Origin: Emmonsiellopsis sp. PD_33
Taxonomy: Eukaryota; Ascomycota; Eurotiomycetes; Onygenales; Ajellomycetaceae
Assembly (NCBI GenBank): GCA_032988165.1
Contig: JANTQF010000096.1
Location: 51,493-115,492, forward strand
Reading direction: 5' to 3'
DNA length: 64,000 nt
Program-made: the position numbers and the translations under genes
The notes under the pieces: model-generated
Seen by the model: only the letters and a program-made list of their open reading frames with translations
Told to the model about the DNA's origin: nothing
The model's database searches: none
In this document: piece by piece, positions 23,424 to 34,700 of the stretch
Layout of the letters: each line of letters starts with the position of its first letter
Numbering within the stretch: position 1 is the stretch's first letter

Positions 23424-26159
23424 TCACGCAGCGGCACCAGCCCTCGAAATCACCTTGAGCGTATCCAACGCAACCCTGCTCCCCCATTTAACAATCCTCT
23501 TCTCCCGTTTCGAGGCAACAACATCCGACTTCGCCACGACCTTGCGAATAAAGTAAACCAATCTCGGGACAATCTGGGGCGTTTCCCGCGTCCTAAGAAA
23601 CACATCTGCAAGTGCCTTCTCATCGAACTCGTCTGCATCATCTACCTGACCATCTCCCCCCTTCTTTGACGCAGACTGCTCGCGCTCCTTCTGCTTTTGC
23701 CGGAGCTTCTTCTGCTGCGTCTGCAGCATGGTCGTAATGAGCAGCAATTCGACGAACGTCTTTGTTTTCGGCTGCAGATACGCAAAGTCTAGAACCTTTA
23801 GGATCCCCAACGTGAGCGCCCCATCGGCAACGAGGCTGCCAAACATCTTTGCCAGATTCACCACGGCCTTGGTAGTCAGTGCATTGTCGTCGTCATCGGG
23901 GTCCATGTCGTCCTCGTCCAGATCACCCCTCTCGCCCATCCGCTTGAAAACATCCCATAACGAGAACATGAACGCCATCTTGATTTTCCGCTCGCCGCAT
24001 AGCTTTCGCGCAATGAGCGTGTAGTATGGATTATGCGCTTCCTCCTCTGCGGCACAATGGAGGAGGACGCGCGGTATTTCTCCCTCTTGGCTCCGTTTTA
24101 GTCGAAGCTTGCTGAGCCGGACGTGCGCATCGCGATAGTCTGCTGCGGACATGATGGCAACGAATATCGAACGGCGAACGTCGGTATTCATACGGTGGGC
24201 TCTGGCTAGCTGTCCCAGATCAACTTCGTCGCCGTCGACGGCAACATCCAGCGTATCCGCGAGAGATATCTTGTTATCAACGCCAGATGCAGCGTCAGCG
24301 AGAGGGTCTTCTTTCCAGCTTGCGCCGACTAGCCACCATTTACCCTTTTTGGAAGAGTTGTGGATGTCCATGCGGCCTATTCTGAGGGGTTCGCTTGCTC
24401 GTAGAGTGCGGGTATTCAGGGATCCCAAGATTTTCTTCATTCGTGTGATATGTTCCGATGATATCGCAGACGCAACGGCTCCAGTCTTCATCCTGTTGTT
24501 TTTCAAATCTGTCATTGTCTCGATCATGAATTTCGTTCGAACTGATAGCGCTGCTTCGCCGACTTGGGCGACTGCGGGTTGAATAAGGAGGATAATATCT
24601 TTGAGGGAAGAGGGGTCATCTTGTCGAAGTTGCGGGCCAGAGTCTAGATAGACATGTTAGTGAATAGAATGGATTAGAGGTGTCATATAACAGTGCTTAC
24701 TCTTAATAATTTTCAAAAGCAGCTCAGTATTCAACTCATTAATTTCCTTCAGGAATAAACGAATATAGTCGAAAACCAAGCTGCTCCCAATAACATGAAA
24801 GTTATAAAGATGCGACAGCAAAGAGATAGCATTGGCCATCTCTTTCCCCTTTCCGGTGTCCTTCGCTTCATAGTCCTCGTCGAACTTTTCAACTACCCGC
24901 TGTATGAACTCTGCTCCGAAGTCCATTCCCATCACCTTGTACACAGCGGCTACAAAACCAGCATGTAGGATGATGAAAGTGTCTTGCAGAACACTTCTAT
25001 CATATACCATATTGATCAAGAGATCTATTAGCGTGGAAGTGACATTATGCCGCGGGTAATCCTGATAGAGCTTCTCGATATCTCGGAGAATAGACACCAA
25101 GTTTGCCTCTGATAGTTTGTTGAGGTGGCCCTGCGTCTGCCGCCGTAGACGGGTTAGAGACTCTGACTCAGATGTCGATTGCGCCCGCAATGATGGTGGT
25201 ATGTATTTGCGCGGCGCTGCCTCCGAAGCGGCAACAGGCGCAACGTATGGGTTTTCTTTTTGTTTCGGTTTCTCCGGGGGTTCGTCGTTTTCAACTTCGC
25301 CGTCTTCGTCTTCAACTTCATCGTCAAAGCCTTCAAATTCATCGTCCTCCCCTTCCCCTTCACTCCCTTCATCACTATCATCGCTGCCGGAAACCCCATT
25401 TTCATCGTCAAAATCCCCTTCCTCCTCCTCCTCCTCCTCCTCCTCACTTTCGCTATCGATTTCCCCCTTTGATTTCTTATTACCCAGCGCAGCCTGTGCC
25501 TTGAGCCGTTTCCGCTGCAACCACTCATCGCCCTCTCTTTTCCGTTTCTTCGTTTCATCCCCGGAGTCAAATCCACCCAAATCACCCAGTAATTCATCCA
25601 ATCCATCCTCCTGGAATGACTTGGGCAACTTTTTCTTCCCTTTGATCCCCAGTTTCTTCTCGAGCGCAGCGATTTCCGCATCGTCCTCGGCCAACTTATC
25701 CTTCACGGCTCGCGATACTCGTGGCTTCGTTGCGGAGGCAGAATCCTCGTCTTGGTCCTCATCGAAATCCTCTTCGTCGTCATCATCTTCATTAAGCAAA
25801 TCAGACATCCCGTCGTCTTCATCCTCAGACTCCTCGGATTCCTCAACCGGCTTCGGCTTCTTCAATATCGACTTTGGCGGGGGCGGCTTAGCTTTCGCTG
25901 CTTGCTTTGCGCTTCCTCTCGCACCCGGCCTAACCTCCCCATCATCCGACTCATCTGAATCGTTCTGCGCTCCTCTCCGCGCCCACTCCGATCGTCCCCG
26001 CGGCGCTTTTTTCTGGTTCCTTTCCGCCTTCCGCCTATCCTTGCGGGAAACATTGCCATTGCGCCGGCCGTTCTTGTCAGCGCCACCGGGTTCCTTGAGG
26101 CCCAACTCGTCGCGGAGCTGCTTCGGGAGCTGCGTCGTATTATATAACGGACGAGGCAT
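23424..26159 (-). CDS. sgd1: Sgd1/NOM1-like nucleolar MIF4G-MA3 protein, with apparent one-base frameshift
   Basis: Exon 1 is 26159..24701 and exon 2 is 24644..23424 (intron 24700..24645, GTAAGC..ATCTAG). The N-terminus is basic and then strongly acidic (D/E/S runs, residues about 100-320). The MIF4G domain includes LRRQTQGHLNKLSEANLVSILRDIEKLY (about 370-540). The MA3 domain follows in exon 2 (REIFVAIMSAADY-like segment near DVRRSIFVAIMSAADYRDAH). Yeast Sgd1 is essential for 18S rRNA processing and binds the helicase Fal1. Odd point: the conserved SGPQLRQDDPSSLK is encoded in one frame and DIILLIQPAVAQVGE in the next, shifting at a run of four A (plus-strand TTTT 24600-24603) where three would keep the frame. 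A sequencing error is the simplest reason. An alternative start at 26285 would add 42 residues. Confidence 0.85.
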
Positions 26160-26505
26160 AGTGGTATCTGGTCCTGCGAGTCCCCTAACGGCCAGCAAGA
26201 TGCTTATGGAAATTGAAGAATGAAGTCGGCGTGATGCTGGAACTTTTTTTCTGCCGCGAAAGGCGGTGAGCGGGAAGCTTCCCAAACCCCACGAAAGTCA
26301 ATATCGGCGCATTTCGAGTCTAGCTTGACGACATCATTTCATTTCGACAGACACCATTCTCAACTCCAGCGGACAATACCATACGCAAAGGAGCTATCAT
26401 TTCCATTTTAAGAAAAACTAATTTCCCGTCCATTTCCCCTCGAGTCTATCCAAAAATCAACCCCGCCTGCACCGCATCTCACTTCGGACCGCACCACCAT
26501 CCGCA
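26160..26505. promoter_or_regulatory. Short bidirectional promoter between Sgd1-like and SRP14 genes
   Basis: About 345 bases separate the two start codons, which point away from each other. Both products belong to basic growth functions (ribosome maturation and protein targeting), so co-expression from a shared promoter is likely. No TATA box stands out; CT-rich tracts precede the SRP14 ATG. Confidence 0.5.
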
Positions 26506-26938
26506 ATGTCCAACCCACACCTCTCCAACGAAGAAGTACGTCTCCCTCAAACCCCTTCACTCCCCAGTTAACCAACTAACACCCACCCAGTTCTTCACCG
26601 CGCTAAAAACCCTCCTATCCACCCAATCCTCCGCCGCGCGCGGCTCGATATTCCTCGCCCAAAAGCGGCTCCCCGCAACCTCCCCGCTCTCAGCGAATGC
26701 CGCTGCCTCCGACTCGACGTCATCGAAACCATGCCCCGTGCTAATCCGTGCCTCGAACGGCAAACACAAGAGCGCAAAGTCCAAGACGTCGACGGTCGTG
26801 CAGCCGGATGAGCTGGAGGGGTTTTATTTAAGGTATGCGGAGGTTTGTAAGGGCGGGATGGTGGGGATGAAGAAGAGGGATCGCAGTGGGAAGAAGAAGG
26901 GGAAGAGTAAGGGGAAGGGGAAGGGGGAGAAGGCGTAG
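26506..26938 (+). CDS. srp14: Signal recognition particle 14 kDa subunit
   Basis: Exons 26506..26535 (ten codons, MSNPHLSNEE) and 26591..26938, intron GTACGT..CACCCAG, 125 residues. After the splice the protein reads FFTALKTLLSTQSS, then RGSIFLAQKRL, and later PCPVLIRASNGKHK and LEGFYLRYAEVCKGGMVGMKKRDR, the typical SRP14 core. It ends in a Lys/Gly tail (KKKGKSKGKGKGEKA). With SRP9/21 it forms the Alu-domain clamp that slows elongation while ribosomes are directed to the ER. The low-complexity insert near residues 40-60 is common in filamentous fungi. Confidence 0.9.
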
Positions 26939-27558
26939 TGTTTGGGGGTGGGGTTGGGGGGTATATGGGATGAAGATGGATCGAGGGGATGGGGCTCGTA
27001 CAGATATATATTTCTGCATTGTTGTTTGGTGTTAAGGGTGTTTGGGATTTTGGTTTTATTTGTCTAGATTTATGAGTGGCCTGTGCTGATATCTGATAGA
27101 CATGCATGCTATGCTCCGAGGATTCAATGAAATAGAAGATTGCCACAACTTGTTTATTACATTGGAAACAGTGTTGCTACATATCTGAGATGCATCAAAT
27201 TCACACAAGAATAGGCAGATGGAAACGACGGTCAAAAACAACACAGAAACTGAAACGCATGATGCTAGTACATATAAAAAATGCAGGAGATCATGGAATC
27301 GGCCGTAAAGTGTCCAGGAACAAAAACAGGAACCATTTAAACACATAAAAAATTCGCTAAATCGTACAGTAACAAAAACCCCGTAACCTCCAGGTACTCC
27401 CCGTACAATGTTCCAGCAAATACCGCCCCGCGAAACACGATAACAGAACAACGACAAAGATGAGAGAGGTATCTATCCGCATTAAAATACATAACAGTTC
27501 AACGAAACGATAACCGTCGAGGTATATTGAAAAAAAGAAGAAGAAGAAGAGGTCGTGA
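26939..27558. other. Convergent spacer between SRP14 and Inp1 genes
   Basis: AT-rich 3' flank of both genes. It contains an AAGAAGAAGAAG run near 27534-27550. No gene is seen. Confidence 0.5.
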
Positions 27559-29133
27559 TTAATCCAGTTCCTCCCCCAATATATCAAAGGGATCGGAGTC
27601 GGGGCTAGAATCTGCCCGCCGGGACGAAGAAGAGGATGACAGTGGGATACCAAAATCATCCTCGCTCCAGATGGTGTCACCAGAATCAGACATATTGCCA
27701 TCATAAGCAGATTGTTTTGAGCGCTCTCCATTGGCTATACGGGCCGCAATGTGGAGTAGCACGGCTAGGACCTGGATCGGTGTTCCTATGACGAGTGAAC
27801 AGGTCTTCTGTAGAAGCAAGGCTGTCATGTTGTTGACTGGCGATCTAGGCGAAGGGACGTATAGCGTTGACGGAGGCGGGAGAGGGGAAAGCTCGCGTCT
27901 CCTGGACCGCAGGCGCTGGCGCACATCCGGATCAGGATCAGCAGCATCCATGGCGGTAGCGACTACTCTGTCTTCGTCGCAAGGGATTGTTAGGCTATGG
28001 AGTGAAAGTGGAGGAGAATGGTTTTGTTGTCGGGCCGGCGTAACGCCCGGAGTAGTGGTAGGCTGATGCGTCACCGTAGCCTCGGATGCTTCGCGGTTAT
28101 GGATACGTTGAGCGGGGATGTGTAGCTGTTCTGCAGTAACAAAAGATTGTGGCTCTGGAGAAGATGGCGGATCAGAGTACGGAGGCGAGGGCGGAAGGGG
28201 GGAAATGGATGATTGGAACGAGTGGAACGAATCCACGCTCGAAGCCAGACTATCGTCACCATCCATCTCGCTTCCGCTGTCAGGAAGACTCTGGAATCTT
28301 GCCATGAGGGAGTCAAACGTATGGGTGGGTTCAGACAAGATTCTAGTCGCTCGGGAGGGGACTGATATCGGCGGCGATCGGTCATGTTCAGACACGGACG
28401 TACGAGTCGCCTTGGGGGTTTTCTCGCTCTCATCCGTCACATCGTCTTCAGTGTCCGCTCCAATACTTCCCTCGTCACTTCGATCACGCCCCGTGGTATC
28501 GGAACCAGCCTCCGTAAAATTCAGCTTTCTAGGCTCGAAGCTTGGGTCCAGTTTCGGACGCCATGCTTTCTTCCGACGCGGGGTTTTGGCCTCCTCCGGA
28601 ATCTCGACTGAAAATCCCCGCTTGAAGGGGCAGGGAGTGACCTCATATCGAATAAGGGTAGATAGGACATGCTTCAGGGTCTCCGCCTGTTCCTTATCCT
28701 GTTCTGTCTCGTATGGAAGTTCGATTCGGTAGTAGGTAAGGCGCCGGATTCGGATGACGAATATGGATGTCCCGTCCACACACCAACACTGGCAGTTTTT
28801 CATCAGTGTCTGCACAACACTTCCGGACTTGAGGAAGATGGTTGACCCAGGCACATTCTCGATCTTCATATGGCCAAGGGCCACGATCCTTTCAGTGGGC
28901 AGCCGCCATGGTAAGGTTTCCACCGCATCAACAACGTAATCAAGGTCAGAGGAAATGTCGTTGGGAGGGGCGATCTGGGACGTCTGCGGGAGCTCGAATT
29001 TCACGATTTTCGCGGAACGGTGGTGGAATAGCACTTCGTTAGATGGGTTATTATTACTATCGTAAGCCCCCAGGCTGTGGCGCAACCTGGGGGGAAGGGT
29101 CTGCGAGCGCTGAAGCGGTTTAGGGGACTCCAT
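27559..29133 (-). CDS. inp1: Inp1-like inheritance of peroxisomes protein
   Basis: A single exon of 524 residues from the ATG at 29133 (MESPKPLQRSQTLPPRLRHS). The frame extends upstream to 29271, but that part is unlike the family and I treat it as leader. The Inp1 domain spans about residues 30-190: VLFHHRSAKIVKFELP, DYVVDAVETLPWRLPTERIVALGHMKIENVPGSTIFLKSG, CQCWCVDGTSIFVIRIRRLTYYRIELP and LIRYEVTPCPFKRGF. The rest is disordered, Ser/Pro-rich and acidic, ending in DIFDILGEELD-like residues. In yeast Inp1 tethers peroxisomes to the mother-cell cortex via Pex3. A hydrophobic patch near residues 460-480 (LVIGTPIQVLAVLLHIAARI) is notable and might form a membrane-contact helix. Confidence 0.87.
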   Translation of the reverse strand: MESPKPLQRSQTLPPRLRHSLGAYDSNNNPSNEVLFHHRSAKIVKFELPQTSQIAPPNDISSDLDYVVDAVETLPWRLPTERIVALGHMKIENVPGSTIFLKSGSVVQTLMKNCQCWCVDGTSIFVIRIRRLTYYRIELPYETEQDKEQAETLKHVLSTLIRYEVTPCPFKRGFSVEIPEEAKTPRRKKAWRPKLDPSFEPRKLNFTEAGSDTTGRDRSDEGSIGADTEDDVTDESEKTPKATRTSVSEHDRSPPISVPSRATRILSEPTHTFDSLMARFQSLPDSGSEMDGDDSLASSVDSFHSFQSSISPLPPSPPYSDPPSSPEPQSFVTAEQLHIPAQRIHNREASEATVTHQPTTTPGVTPARQQNHSPPLSLHSLTIPCDEDRVVATAMDAADPDPDVRQRLRSRRRELSPLPPPSTLYVPSPRSPVNNMTALLLQKTCSLVIGTPIQVLAVLLHIAARIANGERSKQSAYDGNMSDSGDTIWSEDDFGIPLSSSSSSRRADSSPDSDPFDILGEELD

Positions 29134-29538
29134 CACATCCCGGGTCCGAAGGGCTGGGAGCGACAAAAGAGGGTCGACATGGGAAAACGAACAGCGCGCA
29201 TAAAACAACAATCGCCAAAAGACGCGACAGCAGACAACAGCACAACGAGAGGACAGAGAACGAAGGGGCAAATTCGCCGCAGAGAAGGGATGTCGTTGAT
29301 GAATCGCGGACAGTCTCAGGCGGGGGCGTCAAGCCGGATCGCCCCTAGCCCCAATCAGGCTAGCCACGCGGCAATCAGCGCGCTTATCTGCAGTTAGCCG
29401 CGCAGCCTCGCTTCAACCGCATCATCTATATCAAGATACTCCTCCCTGTACGCTACACTCTCTGCCGCAGCTGAAGGCAGTCTCGATACAGTGTGGTTTT
29501 TTGCGTGTGGCCTGGAATTTCCATCCCGCCCAGCCGCC
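29134..29538. promoter_or_regulatory. Bidirectional promoter between Inp1-like and UsgS-like genes
   Basis: Roughly 400 bases lie between divergent start codons. No clear TATA box is seen. Confidence 0.4.
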
Positions 29539-30956
29539 ATGTCCAACTTCGAACCCAACGCCATTATTCGTGGGGCCCAGCTTACGCTAGTCGGAGGTCA
29601 GTCTCTTGTTCTCCCATTTGATGCCGCATGCATTGTATATCTGCAAATCATTCTATGCAGGAACACCATAATATGTGCGTCGGGACTAACCATGGTCCAT
29701 ATCTTGCCACCCAATAGCCTATAGGGCGCTACAAAATCCGTCACTTTTCAAATCCGAGCATTACAGGCAGGCAGCCCTAGCGGTCTCTGCTGGACTCGCC
29801 ATCCGCCTTATTGTATCGATTCCAGTATGTCCAAGCTCATATCATAATATATCAGTGTCGTTATAACTAATATGTTTACGCTCAGGTAACCGGAGTTAAA
29901 GTCACTATATGGCTTCTTTCATTCGTCATCAACCTAGAAGCGGCAACATGGGATGACAAGATTATCAACAGCTTGGACTTCATCTCCACATACGTCCTTC
30001 AAGTCCCGTTCTTGCTCATGACGTTGATGCGTTACATTACCCCTACCGTGGATGACATGTACCGCAACCCCCATCCCTATTTGATGCGATGTCCAGTGTA
30101 CTAACTTTCCAAGGTTCATGGAATCCCTCCGATGGGTCGATTCAACTTATATACAAAAGCACAAATCCGACGACCCGAAAGGCCTGCGAGCCATGTACTA
30201 TCCCAATCTTCGGATGTATTCATCCCAGGGTGATAGGGCTAGTATTACTGATCTCCCATCATCCTTCAAAGCCTTTCTGTCCCGCTATGGCCGGAGAACG
30301 GCGCTCTCCTTGGGTGTATATTTTCTCTCGTTGCTGCCCTTCGTTGGGCGATTTGTGCTTCCAGCCGCCAGTTTCTATACTTTTAACAATGCTGTTGGCA
30401 CAGTGCCGGCCCTTGTCATTTTCGGTTCGGGGCTGGTTGTTCCGAAAAAATTCCTTGTTATGTTTCTACAGAGCTATTTTTCATCACGTAGTCTGATGCG
30501 GGAACTGGTAAGTGTCATGATATCTATTAGAGATCCCTGATTTCCAGCCTGAATTCATAAGCGCTCACATTACTAACAACCACCAAGCTCGAACCATACT
30601 TTAGCCGTGTAAAATTCACCAAAGAACAAAAACGCCGCTGGTTCCTCGACCGCCAGGGGGTCCTCTTCGGCTTCGCCTTGGGCTTCTACATCATGCTCAG
30701 AATCCCTCTATTTGGCGTCCTCCTCTACGGCATCGCAGAAGCCTCGACAGCCTACCTCATCACCAAAATCACTGACCCGCCTCCCCCGCCTGCATATTCC
30801 GAGGGGTTCGCAGAAAGCCAAGTCCCGTGGACGAACAAACACGCGTTTCTGAAACTGCCCTTGGGATCTCTAGATCGATACAATATCAAGGCTGCCGAAG
30901 GAGATGTTGTCGATAATGCTGATGACGGGAGGGTGCCCCAGAAAAAGTTTAGTTGA
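29539..30956 (+). CDS. UsgS-like multi-pass membrane protein
   Basis: Five exons: 29539..29596, 29718..29824, 29886..30058, 30114..30507 and 30588..30956, giving 366 residues. Splicing restores TLVGAYRALQNPSLFKSEHY, RLIVSIPVTGVKV, TVDDMFMESLRWVD and SRSLMRELLEPYFSR. Several hydrophobic helices are present: 45-75, the IWLLSFVI and VLQVPFLLMTLM stretches, LGVYFLSLLPFVGRFVLPAASF and FGFALGFYIMLRIPLFGVLLYG. A conserved cytosolic tail starts at ITDPPPPPAYSEGF. It resembles fungal proteins annotated as UsgS, whose function is poorly known; an EI24-like topology is possible. Intron 1 (121 bases) is longer than most here and contains another AG, so its acceptor was chosen by family fit. Confidence 0.83.
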
Positions 30957-33147
30957 GACAGTCTGTCAGCGGGAAATGGGTGGGCTTTGTATTTGTGGGG
31001 AATGATGTGGGGGAAGGCGGCACTCCATGTTTCGGTTTGATAGTCTGCTACATACTTGCTATTTTGCGGGTCATGGGGATGGAAATGCCTAACGGGTCGA
31101 TTGAGGATTGACTCTGGCTTGGAAATCTGGGGTCCCCAACCCTTGAATACGTGGACAATAATATAATCGTCATCATTCTATATTAAAAAGAACCGCTGCC
31201 TTGGAAGTTGGACGTGCTGATCAGAAAAAACAAACCAGATATATATGCTGCGAAATCGAAAGTCCTTCTATCCCAGTTTTCCACTCCCTGTTCCTGACCA
31301 TCACATCAGACAAAGCCAGAGATCATCAGAAACTTTCCCCAGCCCCGCACCTCACAGAGGCATAACATTTCGACAGACCCAGGACCTGAAGAGCCAACTG
31401 CAATCATGCCAACTTGGTCGGCCCTCACAACCCTCGACGCACATACCAAATAGCCATAATACTACCACACGAAACATCACTGAATCAAGCCACCCAACTC
31501 CGTTCCCTGCATAACCATCGACCCCAGCGTGGTCCAAGCAAAAGTGCCATTTCTCAAGCCCGCAGCCACATCCCCCCACACTTCCATCAAAAGCACCATG
31601 AAGCCCACCAACACCTAACCACCTTCCCATAATCCGTCCCGTTCTCTCCCATGAAACGCCCTTCATACATACATACATACATATAACAGCCACCCGTCGC
31701 GCCGCAGCAGTGCACGCAGCTAGTTGAAGGAATTATTTAGTCGGAGTGGACACCGCCCCGACGCTTTCCCCGCGCCTCGGATGTTCCGAACCACCACCCA
31801 GCCTAACTGGTCAAGTTATGGAGCCTTTCGATAGATATACTTCCTCCTTCCCGCGTCAAACAGGAAACTGGCTTTGTAGTTCGTGTCTTACTTTTTCTCC
31901 CGCGGTTGATGCAGGAAAGAAGGTTTTATGGGATACGAAGTGCCTAACTTAACTGCTCATAGTTAACTAGTTCGGTTATGACGGAGGGCACTGGTCCACG
32001 GAATAATTTTCGCGTTGAAGCTAGTTATTTAGCTATACCGGAGGAAATAGTGTGCCTCCTCTTCCCTAAAAGATGGAATAGGATGAGATTTGAAGGGTGG
32101 CTTCCTATGCATCGCTGTCGGGGCAAATTCTTCCGTTGATCTTCCATCAAGATCAAGTCAACTACATAGTTGCGTAGGCAGAGAGGCGCCACGAGGTTAT
32201 GAAAGTAGCGCTCGGGGCTTTTTCTTATTTTTAATTATTAATAGGAAGGAAGCGGGAAGGATTCACCAGTTAAGTTTTTTTTTTTTCGGGACGGTAAATT
32301 TTCTCATTGGTTTGTATATTTTATTTTAGTTTTATTGCACGTAGCGCTCTGCTGAGTGTGGGTGCGTTTATGTGCAGAGGCGGCAAACCAGTGCAGGGTG
32401 TAAGTACTGACTAGTATGCAATGCACTCGGATGCATGCGCCAAAATGTATAATTACATGGGGTAAAGGTGTAAGTGGGTATAATGTGCGAGGTAAGGAGG
32501 CCGTGCTGCCCCTTTCTCACATTCTCAAAAGAGGGTTCGTTGACGCGAAGGATGGCCCGTGCAAAGCGCTCATGTCAAGGATAATATTTTCTCCAGGGAG
32601 CATATATAGCGCGTTTCTTCCAGCCATGTGGTGCCTGGCTGGACCGGGCGAGGCCAGGCTTGGGTTTGCTCTGGTTCTAGTAGATGCATATCCGAAATGA
32701 TCACTACCAGAGGTGGCGGGAATGGACCCCAAAGTCGCTTCGTAAAGTCATAATTGGGTGGCGGGATGTTGCCGCTGATAGTTTCTGTTCCTCCGCGAAG
32801 CTTGCCCAAGTTTGATTGGCGGAATCGGATTGATATCGAATGATATCCATTCTGGTCCCGGTTGGTTTCCTGGTCTAGCTATTGGAGGATCTATCTCCAT
32901 CCTCCAAACTAATCATCTCCGTTTCGGCTTTGCTTCGGTTTAGCGACATCATTGTCGTGTTCAGGAGGGGCTAAGGATCGTAAACTCGTAAAGTGCATTA
33001 TCAGGAGATGGAATGGGAGATATGGCTGCACGTCGCATGGCACTCGTGGTACAATTTGTACAATGTGGAAATAATTCCTGCCCTCCACGATTCGATTGGT
33101 GTTCGGCGTTATGGGTGAATGACTATGTCACCAACTTCAATATTCCA
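30957..33147. other. 2.2 kb gene-free region
   Basis: No supported gene. It contains a CATA microsatellite (31665-31684), a T run at 32276-32286, and several short AT-rich palindrome-like GTTAACTAG motifs (31968-31976). Confidence 0.5.
31665..31684 (+). repeat. CATA microsatellite
   Basis: About five tandem ACAT/CATA units followed by CATATAAC. This is a simple repeat with no associated gene. Confidence 0.85.
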
Positions 33148-34700
33148 TCAGCTACCCCGGACATGTGCCCCTGTCCCATTAGTCGTAGGTCGATCTTCTT
33201 CGTAAATCGATCTAGCCTGCAACGAGCCGCTAAAATTTGACGTAGAATGATTATGTCGCGCCCTGTCGGGTCCAATGGGCAATGCAGTATGTAGCTTCGG
33301 AGTTGGTGAGACAAGTAGATCAGGGGACTTGAGCAGGTAATCATCGTGGAACATTAACGAGTTATGTTGCACGGGGGATGCCATACTTCCCCGCGTGCTC
33401 ATGTTGCTGTCCATATTAAAACCTGGGAATGAACTGTTTTGCTCGCGGTCGGACGTTCGTGCTTTTCGCATGCCGCGGGATACTAGGCCGCGCAGTGTGG
33501 GGATACAAGCGACAATGATGCCGACATTGCTTTCGCCGTGACTGATGCAGAATTCGATTGCGTAGGTCCAGTCCGGTTGGGAGACGCGGAGAATACGGTC
33601 TCGGTATGTGACATAGACTTTCACAGCGCTGAGGGCGGTTACGCTGGCCAAAGGGAGAAATGTTAGCAGATGTTGCAAAAGGGTTTTCCGTTCGTTTGTT
33701 CGAACCCGGCTTGACTTACCATAGACTCGAGGCGAAAGTCAGAATAACAGCAACTCTCGCCCGGATGTCTGTATTCATCAACTCTCTCATGATGAAGAAA
33801 GGGATCGGAAAAATCAGCAAATCGGTGAGAAGATTGGCGCAGTTCACAAAGAGCAATAAATGGCCCTGCGAATCTCGACCAAAACACCGCAAATTACCAA
33901 ACGTCGTTGGCGCCCATGTGTCACCGGTTCGAGGAGGGCATATAAAAATGGACATTATCCAGGGAATTACGCATGCAAGAAGGTTGAATACGAAGACGAC
34001 ATAGAGAGACCGTCGGACGGGGGAAATGATCTTGCCCACTCTAAGGAGAATCAGAATGATCGATGCTTTCGCAAGGGGCAGAATTGGAATGTTCAGTAGA
34101 TTTATGGCGAGTGTGACCTGGTATAATAAAATAGGTGTCCGTTAGCCTAGAATGGAGGCATAGAAAGGAAATAAAAAAGAAAGGCGACACGGACATGATA
34201 GTAGTCATCAAAGTCTGGATCCATTTGTTTTGTCGTGAGACCCAGTTCCCAAACATGAAATCCGGTGTACCGCATTTTTATAACTGGACCTTCTGTTAGC
34301 TATCCGTAGATTTCTCATCGTGAGGGACGAGAGAAGGCACGCGAATACATACACATTATTGAGGGGGCAATGAGGCCAAGAGAGAGAAACTAGATATGCT
34401 CTGTCAAAATTCGGATCAAATATAGATAGTAACTTTGGATAGCACAGCTATCTTGAATGAAGCATAGAAAAAATGCTTACTGTTGCAAAGACGAGAAGCC
34501 AGTCATCTGAAAACAGCTTGTTAGCACATATATCCAGGCTGATACGCTACATGCACGATGCAAATGTTCAAAGACTCACCCCATCCATATTTCAATCTCT
34601 GCCTATATCTCGCATACATCCGTAGGGCAACAAACGACCCAGCAATGACCGGCAACCCGCACACCAGTGCAATGGCGAAGTGGTGCCGCGATTCAGGCAT
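33148..34700 (-). CDS. Rhodopsin-fold integral membrane protein (PTH11/SAT4-like)
   Basis: Six exons: 34700..34580, 34506..34481, 34389..34353, 34283..34195, 34117..33720 and 33643..33148, giving 388 residues. Joins restore KYGWDDWLLVFATFLSLGLIAPS, IKMRYTGFHVWELGL and FDDYYHVTLAINLLNIPILPLAKASIILILLRV. The DDW motif after helix 2, the GFHVWE loop (usual G-GxHxW), and the later CxP..W and CFG (RCFGRDSQGHL) segments are characteristic of the fungal rhodopsin-domain family, with seven membrane helices ending around CIPTLRGLV. The tail of about 110 residues is polar. Members include surface sensors such as Pth11, but most are uncharacterised. Two tiny exons (26 and 37 bases) and weaker donors such as GTCCGT make this easy to mispredict. 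Confidence 0.8.

Noticed and set aside
25117..26223. 368-codon Ser-rich frame opposite Sgd1
   Set aside because: It is a mirror of acidic GAGGAT codons in the real gene on the minus strand.
26160..26285. N-terminal extension of the Sgd1-like protein
   Set aside because: The frame is open upstream, but MPRPLYNTTQLPKQL looks like the natural start and the extension is unlike the family.
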